From positions 1 through 5,507 of the forward strand of contig DCUM01000257.1 in assembly GCA_002327255.1 (NCBI GenBank): a stretch of 5,507 nucleotides of DNA, written 5' to 3'. The position numbers and the translations under genes were made by a program. Shown one piece after another: positions 1-5,166 of this stretch. The stretch comes from a bacterium UBA2214 (GTDB lineage: Bacteria > Zhuqueibacterota > Zhuqueibacteria > Residuimicrobiales > Residuimicrobiaceae). Positions within the stretch are counted from its first letter, which is position 1, and each line of letters begins with the position of its first letter. The notes below the pieces were generated by a model. That model searched no databases and was not told where the DNA came from. It saw nothing but the letters and a program-made list of their open reading frames with translations.

Positions 1-243
1 GAAGTGACCGAAAATTGTGAAACCATCATCGGCATCGAACTGCTGGCGGGGTGTCAGGCCATGGATTTCAGGACCAATCTCCAGCCGGGCGCCGGAACCG
101 GGCCCGCCTACCGCGCCATCCGGGCGCACATCCCCTGCATGCCGCATGACCGCCTGCTCCATACGGATATTCAAACCATGCAGAATCTCGTCAAAAAAAA
201 TGTCATTGTCGAGGCGGCCGAAGCAGCCATCGGCGCGCTGTAA
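1..243 (+). CDS. hutH: Histidine/aromatic amino-acid ammonia-lyase, C-terminal part (5' end outside window)
   Basis: Partial gene: the frame is open from base 1 and stops with TAA at 241-243, leaving about 80 residues. The segment IGIELLAGCQAMDFR, followed by LQPGAGTGPAYRAIRAHIP and then DRLLHTDI, matches the C-terminal helical region of the MIO-dependent ammonia-lyase family (HutH/PAL/TAL). In HutH the enzyme converts L-histidine to urocanate and ammonia in the cytosol, the first step of histidine breakdown. The Ala-Ser-Gly triad that forms the MIO cofactor and the substrate-binding residues lie upstream of the window, so histidine, tyrosine and phenylalanine specificity, or an aminomutase, cannot be told apart; hutH is the commonest member. 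The next gene, guaB, starts 24 bases downstream on the same strand with no terminator between, so read-through is likely. Family assignment is from recognition of the tail only. Confidence 0.82.
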   Translation, partial: EVTENCETIIGIELLAGCQAMDFRTNLQPGAGTGPAYRAIRAHIPCMPHDRLLHTDIQTMQNLVKKNVIVEAAEAAIGAL

Positions 244-267
244 TCGTCCATCAGAGGGAGTCGTTTT

Positions 268-1737
268 ATGGATAAAATAATCGCTGAAGGGTACACATTC
301 GATGACGTTTTGCTGGTGCCCAACAAATCCGAGATCCTGCCCAAGGAAACCGAGGTGCGCACGCGCCTGACGCGCAAGCTGCAGATCAACATCCCCATCA
401 TCAGCGCGGCCATGGACACCGTGACCGAATCGGAATTGGCCATCGCCCTGGCGCGCGAAGGCGGCATCGGCATCATCCATAAAAACATGAGCGTCTCGGA
501 ACAGACCGCCGAAGTGGACCGCGTCAAACGTTCCGAAGCCGGCATGATCATGAATCCCATCACCCTCTCCCCGGATCGCAAACTGAGCGAAGCGCTGGAG
601 TTGATGTCCAAATACCGCATCTCCGGCATCCCCATCGTGGATGGCCAGATTCTGGTGGGCATTCTCACCAACCGCGACATCCGCTTCGAGACCGATCTCA
701 ACAAACGCATCTCCACCCTGATGACAAGCAAGGAGCATCTGGTCACGGCGCCGATGGGGACCTCCCTGGATGAAGCGGAAAAACTGCTGCAGAAACACCG
801 CATCGAAAAGCTGCTGGTGGTCGACAAGGAACTCAAGTTGAAGGGATTGATCACCGTCAAGGATATCCAGAACCGCAAACGCTATCCGCAAGCTTCGAAA
901 GACCGTCACGGCCGGCTCATGGTCGGCGCCGCGGTCGGTGTGGCCAATGACACCAGCGAGCGCGTCATCTCACTGATCGAGGCGGGCGTGGACGTCCTGG
1001 TGGTGGACACCGCGCACGGCCATTCGCGCGGCGTCATTGAGACGGTGGCGCGGATTAAAAAGGATCATACCCACCTGGAAGTCATTGCCGGCAACATCGC
1101 CACGCCGGAAGGCGCGCTCGACCTCATCGACGCCGGCGCGGACGCGATCAAGGTCGGCATTGGGCCGGGGTCGATTTGCACGACGCGCATCGTCGCGGGC
1201 ACAGGCGTCCCCCAGCTCACCGCCATCATGCAGTGCGCGGAGGTTTGCCGTAAACACAATGTGCCCATCATCGCCGATGGCGGCATCAAGCAGACCGGCG
1301 ACATTGCCAAGGCGATTGTGGCGGGCGCGGATGCGGTGATGCTGGGTAACATGCTCGCTGGAACCGACGAGAGTCCGGGGGAGACGATTCTGTTTGAGGG
1401 GCGGAGTTTCAAGGTTTATCGCGCCATGGGCTCGCTGGGTGCCATGCGCGGCGGCCGCGGCGACCGCTATTTTCAGGAGGGCGAGCGGGATGTGAAAAAA
1501 CTGGTGCCGGAGGGCATCGAGGGGCGCGTGCCCTATCGCGGCAAGGTGGCCGATGTCATTTACCAGATGATCGGCGGATTGCGCTCCGCCATGGGGTACA
1601 GCGGCGCCCGGGATATCACCGCGCTGCAGCAAAAGGGCCGCTTCATCCGCATTACCGCGGCGGGATTGCACGAGAGTCATCCCCACAACATCATCATCAC
1701 CAAGGAAGCGCCCAACTATATGCTGCAGGGAAAATAG
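268..1737 (+). CDS. guaB: Inosine-5'-monophosphate dehydrogenase
   Basis: Complete, 489 codons, the usual length for bacterial IMPDH. It oxidises IMP to XMP with NAD+, the committed step of guanine nucleotide synthesis, as a cytosolic tetramer. The N-terminus FTFDDVLL-type signature appears as YTFDDVLLVPNKSE (about residues 9-22). Two CBS domains interrupt the barrel at roughly residues 93-205 and are known in the family to bind adenine or guanine nucleotides as regulators. The catalytic loop GIGPGSICTT places the nucleophile at Cys304. The mobile flap carries the Arg400-Tyr401 pair in DRYFQ, and MGSLGAM precedes it. The C-terminus AGLHESHPHNI then TKEAPNY is typical. All key residues are present. 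The ATG at 268 is preceded by GAGGGAG at 254-260 with a 7-base spacer, which supports this start. No clear intrinsic terminator follows on this strand; rpsT converges on it. Confidence 0.98.
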   Translation: MDKIIAEGYTFDDVLLVPNKSEILPKETEVRTRLTRKLQINIPIISAAMDTVTESELAIALAREGGIGIIHKNMSVSEQTAEVDRVKRSEAGMIMNPITLSPDRKLSEALELMSKYRISGIPIVDGQILVGILTNRDIRFETDLNKRISTLMTSKEHLVTAPMGTSLDEAEKLLQKHRIEKLLVVDKELKLKGLITVKDIQNRKRYPQASKDRHGRLMVGAAVGVANDTSERVISLIEAGVDVLVVDTAHGHSRGVIETVARIKKDHTHLEVIAGNIATPEGALDLIDAGADAIKVGIGPGSICTTRIVAGTGVPQLTAIMQCAEVCRKHNVPIIADGGIKQTGDIAKAIVAGADAVMLGNMLAGTDESPGETILFEGRSFKVYRAMGSLGAMRGGRGDRYFQEGERDVKKLVPEGIEGRVPYRGKVADVIYQMIGGLRSAMGYSGARDITALQQKGRFIRITAAGLHESHPHNIIITKEAPNYMLQGK

Positions 1738-1819
1738 TCTCGCCTGCGTACCCTTTTATCGAAATCCGGCAAAAGATTTCAACTTTTGGGGTTCGGTTCA
1801 TCCGGGGTAGGGATATCAT

Positions 1820-1849
1820 AAAAAAAGGCCCCAGCACCATGCTGAGGCC
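1820..1849 (-). terminator. Intrinsic terminator of rpsT
   Basis: On the minus strand the sequence folds as GGCCTCAGCA, loop TGG, TGCTGGGGCC, a 10-bp stem (1840-1849 with 1827-1836) with one G-U pair, followed directly by seven T residues (1826 to 1820). It lies about 60 bases beyond the rpsT stop. In the plus direction the hairpin is not followed by a T tract, so it is oriented for rpsT and not for guaB, although the stem might slow guaB transcription. Confidence 0.92.
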
Positions 1850-1908
1850 GAAATTGTTCGCGCGGATCGCAAAAAATAAAAGATGACGCCCTGAACGCCA
1901 AAAAGCCA

Positions 1909-2163
1909 TTACTGCAATTTGGCGATGACGCTGGCCAGTTTTGCCTTCTGATTGGCCGCCTTGTTCTTGTGAATAACCTTCTTCTGCGCCAGCTTGTCCA
2001 GCAGCGAAGCGGTCTGACGATAGAGCTGTTCGCCCTCTTCCTTGTTGGTCAGAGCGCGAACCTTTTTCACAAAGGTGCGCAGCGTCGCTTTATAAGAACG
2101 ATTGCGCTCGTTATCGCGCGCATTGGTCTTGATCCGTTTGAGTGCTGATTTATGGTGTGCCAT
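1909..2163 (-). CDS. rpsT: 30S ribosomal protein S20
   Basis: Complete, 84 codons, the normal size for S20, a primary 16S rRNA-binding protein that binds early in assembly of the small subunit. The start MAHHKSALKRIK is the family signature. The rest is the expected Lys/Arg-rich helical bundle, with NERNRSYKATLRTFVKKV in the middle and KNKAANQKAKLA near the end. The ATG is at 2161-2163. On the minus strand AGAGAGGG precedes it with a short A-rich spacer, a good ribosome binding site. A strong promoter at 2191-2219 puts the likely transcription start about 20 bases before the ATG, and a clean intrinsic terminator at 1820-1849 closes the unit, so rpsT is monocistronic here. The gene is divergent from the GNAT-like gene and convergent with guaB. 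Confidence 0.98.
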   Translation of the reverse strand: MAHHKSALKRIKTNARDNERNRSYKATLRTFVKKVRALTNKEEGEQLYRQTASLLDKLAQKKVIHKNKAANQKAKLASVIAKLQ

Positions 2164-2186
2164 TTTCCCTCTCTTTTTTTATAGCT

Positions 2187-2192
2187 TATAAT
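2187..2192 (+). promoter_or_regulatory. Possible plus-strand -10 element inside a palindromic -10
   Basis: The rpsT -10 is part of the 12-base perfect palindrome TTATAATTATAA (2186-2197), so a consensus TATAAT is also read on the plus strand at 2187-2192. No good -35 is seen 16-18 bases upstream (the sequence there is the T/C-rich rpsT ribosome-binding region). Symmetric -10 elements are known to support divergent initiation in bacteria. It could supply the transcript of the gene starting at 2282, but this is inference. Confidence 0.35.
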
Positions 2193-2219
2193 TATAACCA
2201 TTTTTCTCTTAAAAAGCAA
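2191..2219 (-). promoter_or_regulatory. Sigma-70-type promoter of rpsT
   Basis: On the minus strand: -35 TTGCTT (2219-2214), exactly 17 bases, then -10 TATAAT (2196-2191). The -10 is a perfect consensus and the -35 keeps the TTG core. Predicted start of transcription is near 2184, leaving a leader of about 20 bases containing the rpsT ribosome binding site. The surrounding sequence is very A+T-rich, as expected for a strong ribosomal-protein promoter. Confidence 0.85.
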
Positions 2220-2281
2220 TATTTTTTTCTGCAAAAGCCACAAATCACTGTGCGAATGCTCATCATCCGCGTGAGGCCTCT

Positions 2282-3400
2282 ATGGAAAAGATTCAAATCC
2301 TGCCCGTGACCAGCCGCAGTCAGCTCAAAACCTTTGTCAAATTTCCGTGGCGCATCTATCAGGACGACCCCTTCTGGATCCCGCCCCTCATCGGCGAAGA
2401 GTTGAAAGCCCTGGACAGAAAGCGGGGAACCTTTTATCAGTTCGGCGAGGCGGAGCTGTTTCTGGCCTATGTGAACGGCCAGGTCGCCGGGCGCTTGTCG
2501 GCGCATGTCAACCGCCAGTATGAAAAGTACCATGACCGCGAGACCGGTTTTTTCGGTTATTTCGAGTCCCTGCCGAACCCGCGTGTTGCTGAGGCTTTGC
2601 TGACGGCGGGTGAAAACTATCTGCGCGGCAAGGGCAAGTCGCGCATTCTCGGACCCATGAGTTTCACCATTTATGACATCAGCGGCATGCTGCTGAAGGG
2701 ATTTGACGCCACGCCGGTCATCCTCACCTCCTATAATCCACCCTATTATAACGAGCTGCTCGTCCAGGCCGGCTATGAAAAGTCCATTGACTGGTACGCC
2801 TTTCTGGTGCGCCAGGACTCGGTCTTGCGTCCGGGCTTGCGGCGCATCGCCGAGCGCGTCATGAAACAGGAGGGATTGCGCATCGAGACGCTCGACATGA
2901 AAGAATTCTCCGAGCGCGTCAAGCAGGTCGGACATATCTTTTCGGAGGCGTGGATGGAGAATTGGGGGCATGTGCCCCTCACCGAGGGCCAGTTGCGCGA
3001 CCTCGCCGCGGAACTCAAACTGGTTGTGGTTCCGGAGACGACCTTTTTCGCCATGTACAAGGGCGCGTGCATCGGTTTTTCGCTGAGCATCAAGGATTTG
3101 AATCCGGCCCTGCAGAAGGCCAACGGCCGCCTCTTTCCCTTGGGATGGCTGAAGATTCTCAGGGCCGGGCGCCGGGTCAAACGGCTGCGCACCATCGCCA
3201 TGGGGGTTCTCAAGGAGCACCGCCACCGCGGCATCGACGTCGCTTTTTATCTCAAGACCATGGAGGCGGGCACGCGGCTGGGATACGAAGATTCCGAGTG
3301 CTCCATCATCGTCGAGAGCAACCAGCGCATGATCGGCGCGCTGGAGGACCTCTCCGCGGAACGCTACAAGACCTACCGCTTCTATGAGAAAAAACTGTAA
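2282..3400 (+). CDS. GNAT-fold (acetyltransferase-like) protein of an uncharacterised family
   Basis: Complete, 372 codons. I recognise the protein type, often annotated as a GNAT-domain or YghO-like protein, but know of no established substrate. The N-terminal signature is FVKFPWRIYQDDPFWIPPL (residues 18-36). The following block, FYQFGEAELFLAYVNGQVAGRLSAHVN in pieces, looks like a first GNAT-type beta-sheet unit. The C-terminal third resembles a second GNAT unit: an acetyl-CoA-loop-like segment KEHRHRGID at residues 311-319 stands in for the classical R-x-x-G-x-G/A, and Asn347 then ALEDLSAERYKTYRFYEK fits the last helix and strand. The ATG at 2282 has GTGAGG at 2271-2276 five bases upstream, which supports this start. 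No signal peptide or membrane segment is visible, so it is probably cytosolic. It stands alone, divergent from rpsT, and no intrinsic terminator is seen close to its stop. Activity on small molecules or proteins is unknown. Confidence 0.85.
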   Translation: MEKIQILPVTSRSQLKTFVKFPWRIYQDDPFWIPPLIGEELKALDRKRGTFYQFGEAELFLAYVNGQVAGRLSAHVNRQYEKYHDRETGFFGYFESLPNPRVAEALLTAGENYLRGKGKSRILGPMSFTIYDISGMLLKGFDATPVILTSYNPPYYNELLVQAGYEKSIDWYAFLVRQDSVLRPGLRRIAERVMKQEGLRIETLDMKEFSERVKQVGHIFSEAWMENWGHVPLTEGQLRDLAAELKLVVVPETTFFAMYKGACIGFSLSIKDLNPALQKANGRLFPLGWLKILRAGRRVKRLRTIAMGVLKEHRHRGIDVAFYLKTMEAGTRLGYEDSECSIIVESNQRMIGALEDLSAERYKTYRFYEKKL

Positions 3401-3684
3401 AAAGGGGATGCAAGCCGCTCTGTCCGGGTTGAGAGAACGGTTGTCCTTCGGCCCGCTATCAGACGGCGGACGGAATTCAGCACCCGGTAAATGCTACTAT
3501 CCTGTTATAGAGCGGCAGGCGATCAAACGACGGACGGGGTTCAACCAAAACGAAAAGTATCTAAAAAGGCAGGGTGTGATTCAGCCCGCCCGTGCAAGCC
3601 AGGAGACTGCGTGCCGGGTTCACCGCTCAGCGCGTCCTGCGGAAGCCACAAAAGGGGTTACAACCGACAGGAAGGAATACTGCC
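3401..3684 (+). other. Gene-free stretch after the GNAT-like gene, rich in plus-strand hairpins
   Basis: No convincing coding frame is seen; the open frames have unnatural composition and no family resemblance. Read as plus-strand RNA it can form several local hairpins: CGGGTTGAG at 3424-3432 with CTTCGGCCCG ending near 3454; GCT-a-CTAT with ATAGAGC (3493-3513); GGC-a-GGG with CCCGCC (3568-3590); and a three-part stem CAGGA/TCCTG, CGTG/CGCG, CGG/CCG (3600-3639) with loop GTTCA. It also holds AAGCCAGGAGAC (3596-3607), which resembles the 3' signature of cobalamin riboswitches. This may be the 3' untranslated region of the upstream gene, a structured RNA or a decayed element. GC-rich DNA forms such hairpins easily, so the support is limited. 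Confidence 0.4.
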
Positions 3685-3816
3685 GTGCATGAGTCCAATA
3701 TGCAAGGCATAACCGTGAATTTATGCAAATCGATAAAAAATATTTTTATTGAATTTAGGCAGTTGCAAATTCGTAAAATTCGCGCAAGTGTCGGTTTTTA
3801 GACCGGACTCGTGCAT
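3685..3816 (+). repeat. Long-range 12-bp inverted repeat, candidate RNA stem
   Basis: GTGCATGAGTCC (3685-3696) pairs over its whole length with GGACTCGTGCAT (3805-3816), counting two G-U pairs. The roughly 108-base interior is A+T-rich and has the small hairpin ATGC-AAG-GCAT (3700-3710). The 3' arm overlaps the descending arm of the terminator-like hairpin at 3782-3814, so the two pairings exclude each other. A T8 run follows at 3826-3833. It could be a small RNA closed by a terminal stem, or an attenuator-like switch. No downstream gene on the plus strand is present in the window to be controlled. Confidence 0.45.
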
Positions 3817-3833
3817 TATTTTAACTTTTTTTT
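3782..3833 (+). terminator. Terminator-like hairpin with T8 run between converging transcripts
   Basis: Plus strand: GCGC, AGT, TCGGT, loop TTTTAG, ACCGG, ACT, GTGC (3782-3814), about 12 pairs with one mismatch and one bulged G. It is followed by ATTATTTTAAC and then eight T residues (3826-3833). The T8 run starts 11 bases after the stem, further than ideal, but ATTATTTT directly after it is also U-rich. It probably ends plus-strand transcription coming from the GNAT-like gene or from a small RNA. In the minus direction the same stem is followed by GAATTTTACG, so it may weakly serve the converging PF06695 gene too. Confidence 0.6.
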
Positions 3834-3856
3834 GTATTCGGCAACGCAGCGGGTGA

Positions 3857-4357
3857 TCATAAAATATGCTGGATCCCTTTGGTGAGAATCAACACGATGA
3901 CACTCGCGATGACAACACCCGCGGTTATGTAAGCAAACGCTTTTTTCGCAGGGATTTCAAACAAATAGGCACCCACGGATCCGGTCCATGCACCCGTGAC
4001 CGGCAAAGGGATGGCGACAAAAAGCATCAGCGCCATGCAACCCCATTTTTGATAGGATGCTGACAGTTTTTTCCGGGTTCTCTCGAAAAGCCAATTAAAA
4101 AATCTCTCAGCCAGTTTACTTCTTTTTATTAAAAAATCGGATACCTTTTCAAGGCCGAGCACGATAAAAATAACCGGAAAAATATTGCCAAGAATAGCCA
4201 GCAACATTGCTAACGGAATTGGTATGCCCTGTGTGATGGCAAAAGGCAATGCGCCTCGTACCTCAACAACCGGAATCATGGAAATCAAAAAGGTGGCAAG
4301 TTCCGGTGGAAAATTTTCGAATAATGCGATGATTCGTTCCGACATATAATTTTTCAT
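3857..4357 (-). CDS. Small membrane protein of the PF06695 'small multi-drug export' family
   Basis: Complete, 166 codons, typical for this family (COG2426). Four hydrophobic segments are visible at about residues 20-41, 48-69, 107-131 and 140-160. Family-type motifs are present: E32-V-R34-G-A-L-P after the first half, G57-N58-x-x-P61 in the second segment, and PLPVTGAWTG (117-126) in the third. A basic loop (about 77-105) separates the two halves. The family name suggests export, but transport has little experimental support and the true substrate is unknown. The start is uncertain: the ATG at 4355-4357 directly abuts AAAAAAGGG with no spacer, while Met5 (ATG 4343-4345) has the same GGG 12 bases upstream. 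The gene is A+T-rich (125 G+C of 300 counted at 4021-4320, against 168 of 300 in neighbouring genes), hinting at horizontal origin or relaxed selection. It stands alone, and a 16-bp inverted repeat ends 15 bases before its start. Confidence 0.88.
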   Translation of the reverse strand: MKNYMSERIIALFENFPPELATFLISMIPVVEVRGALPFAITQGIPIPLAMLLAILGNIFPVIFIVLGLEKVSDFLIKRSKLAERFFNWLFERTRKKLSASYQKWGCMALMLFVAIPLPVTGAWTGSVGAYLFEIPAKKAFAYITAGVVIASVIVLILTKGIQHIL

Positions 4358-4372
4358 CCCTTTTTTGTGTAT

Positions 4373-4456
4373 CCTGATTTGAGCGATTCATCCTCTTCCC
4401 GGAAGCGGTCGTCATTCGTTAAGTTGGAAAAGCAAACACAAATCGCTCAATTCAGG
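4373..4456. repeat. 16-bp near-perfect inverted repeat in the leader of the PF06695 gene
   Basis: CCTGATTTGAGCGATT (4373-4388) and AATCGCTCAATTCAGG (4441-4456) are reverse complements at 15 of 16 positions, separated by 52 bases. Read on the minus strand it lies directly upstream of the membrane-protein gene, ending 15 bases before the ATG at 4357, so a long hairpin could form in its leader. The A-rich Shine-Dalgarno region is just outside the stem. The spacer includes CTTC-CCG-GAAG (4395-4405). No flanking duplication is seen and no T tract follows, so it looks neither like a transposon nor like an intrinsic terminator. A pair of protein-binding sites is the other option. Confidence 0.7.
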
Positions 4457-4890
4457 TGAATATTAGCCTGCTCCATTCATGGGCCCCTGAGCACAAAGCC
4501 GCCGGGGAAAATCTGCCAATATCATGGAACGAAGGTAACCTGGTTTTCATGCAGTTCGGTGTTACCCGCGGCAAGCGGCAACCCGGCGGGTGTAAGCTTT
4601 TTCGATCCATGCAGGCAAGGATATAGTATCCGGAATTGGAATCGAGGGGTACTATTTGATTTTCTGCACCCGTCGACAGGAAGCGCTGAAAATTCGGGAA
4701 GAGCAGTAATGATCGCCATGGCGAAAGCGGAGCATTGATTTTTCCTCAAAGAGCCGCCGGGGCGCGCACGCATCCGCGGCGCAAACATCGCTTCGGGCCA
4801 GTGGACCAAAACGAACACTTGTCCCGCTGCCAAATTGCCGCTAAATTAGCCAATCGCTACCTTAAAAACAAGCAAAATATCCAACGAGAC
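4457..4890. other. Stretch without a recognisable gene
   Basis: No frame here looks like a protein family. The longest one (minus strand, 4522-4833) has an unnatural composition and no ribosome binding site that I can defend. Short symmetric elements occur: ACCCGC/GCGGGT (4564-4569 with 4586-4591), GGATA-TAG-TATCC (4619-4631), and the palindrome CGCCATGGCG (4715-4724). A 36-codon plus-strand frame ending at the TAA after GAAGAGCAG (about 4596-4709) reads somewhat protein-like (for example YYLIFCTRRQEALKIREEQ) but has no start and no recognised relative. It may be degraded coding DNA. Otherwise nothing is supported. Confidence 0.4.
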
Positions 4891-4968
4891 GCAATACCTC
4901 ACTAATGGGAGGGCGAACATTCTTGTCCGCCTTATATAACAGCTTTCCCCCCCGTCAGTGAGGTATTA
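4891..4968. mobile_element. 78-bp transposon-like relic (MITE-like) with inverted ends and near-duplicated flanks
   Basis: AATACCTCACT (4893-4903) and AGTGAGGTATT (4957-4967) are perfect 11-bp inverted repeats. Continuing inward, the arms stay similar (18 of 21 positions), both running into a G-rich block on their own strand. Immediately outside lie CAACGAGAC (4882-4890) and CAACGCGAC (4969-4977), direct repeats matching at 8 of 9 positions, as expected of a 9-bp target-site duplication with one later change. The interior has no coding capacity but holds a hairpin, GGCG-a-ACA, loop TTCT, TGT-c-CGCC (4912-4931), and a C7 run. No transposase is in the window. I cannot name the parent insertion-sequence family. 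A plain regulatory or structural palindrome is the alternative. Confidence 0.5.
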
Positions 4969-5042
4969 CAACGCGACTGTTGACTGAGCTCGCGACAATT
5001 CGCAACCGAGCCATTGCCGTTGCAACCGCTACAGGCCGCAGA

Positions 5043-5093
5043 GGGCCTTTCTCCGGATGATCTCCACGGCGGGCGGGCCTTTCTGCCCGCCTG
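5043..5093. repeat. 10-bp direct repeat and strong GC hairpin downstream of the AbgT-family gene
   Basis: GGGCCTTTCT occurs exactly at 5043-5052 and again at 5075-5084. The second copy is embedded in a strong hairpin: GGCGGGC (5072-5078), loop CTTTCT, GCCCGCC (5085-5091), extendable by one G-T pair. It lies about 75 bases beyond the stop of the minus-strand transporter gene. There is no T tract on either side, so it is not a standard intrinsic terminator, though it could stabilise a 3' RNA end. The remaining bases 4978-5166 show nothing else that I can name. Confidence 0.5.
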
Positions 5094-5166
5094 CAGATCG
5101 TTACGCTTGATCGTAGAACCATATCGCACGCTGTGTGATCTGGCCGGTGATTTCAACAGCAGAACG

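Noticed and set aside
171..878. Minus-strand open frame of 235 codons over the ammonia-lyase end and start of guaB
   Set aside because: Ser/Arg/Met-rich shadow frame across two recognised genes and their junction.
970..1686. Minus-strand open frame of 238 codons inside guaB
   Set aside because: Antisense shadow of guaB, rich in His/Ala/Arg as expected from reversed G+C-rich codons; guaB is unambiguous on the plus strand.
1770..1788. CAAAAG-ATTTCAA-CTTTTG hairpin as a guaB terminator
   Set aside because: Only six mostly A-T pairs, followed by GGGTTCGG with no T tract, so it would not terminate transcription.
1789..1810. GGGTTCGGTTC string resembling a tRNA T-arm
   Set aside because: The invariant A after GTTCR is missing, and no acceptor, D-arm or anticodon stem can be built around it.
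2192..3226. Long open frame (344 codons) on the minus strand opposite the GNAT-like gene
   Set aside because: It is the antisense shadow of a G+C-rich coding gene, has low-complexity composition and runs across the rpsT promoter; the plus-strand protein has clear family motifs and a ribosome binding site.
3384..3692. Plus-strand open frame (102 codons) overlapping the end of the GNAT-like gene
   Set aside because: No resemblance to any family, odd composition, and it covers hairpin-rich sequence; nothing supports translation.
4373..4456. Inverted repeat as an integron attC site or a transposon end pair
   Set aside because: No GTTRRRY/RYYYAAC boxes at the ends and no direct duplication in the flanks; regulatory or RNA structure fits better.
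4522..4833. Minus-strand open frame (103 codons) in the gene-free stretch
   Set aside because: No family resemblance or convincing ribosome binding site, and the composition is typical of a chance frame.
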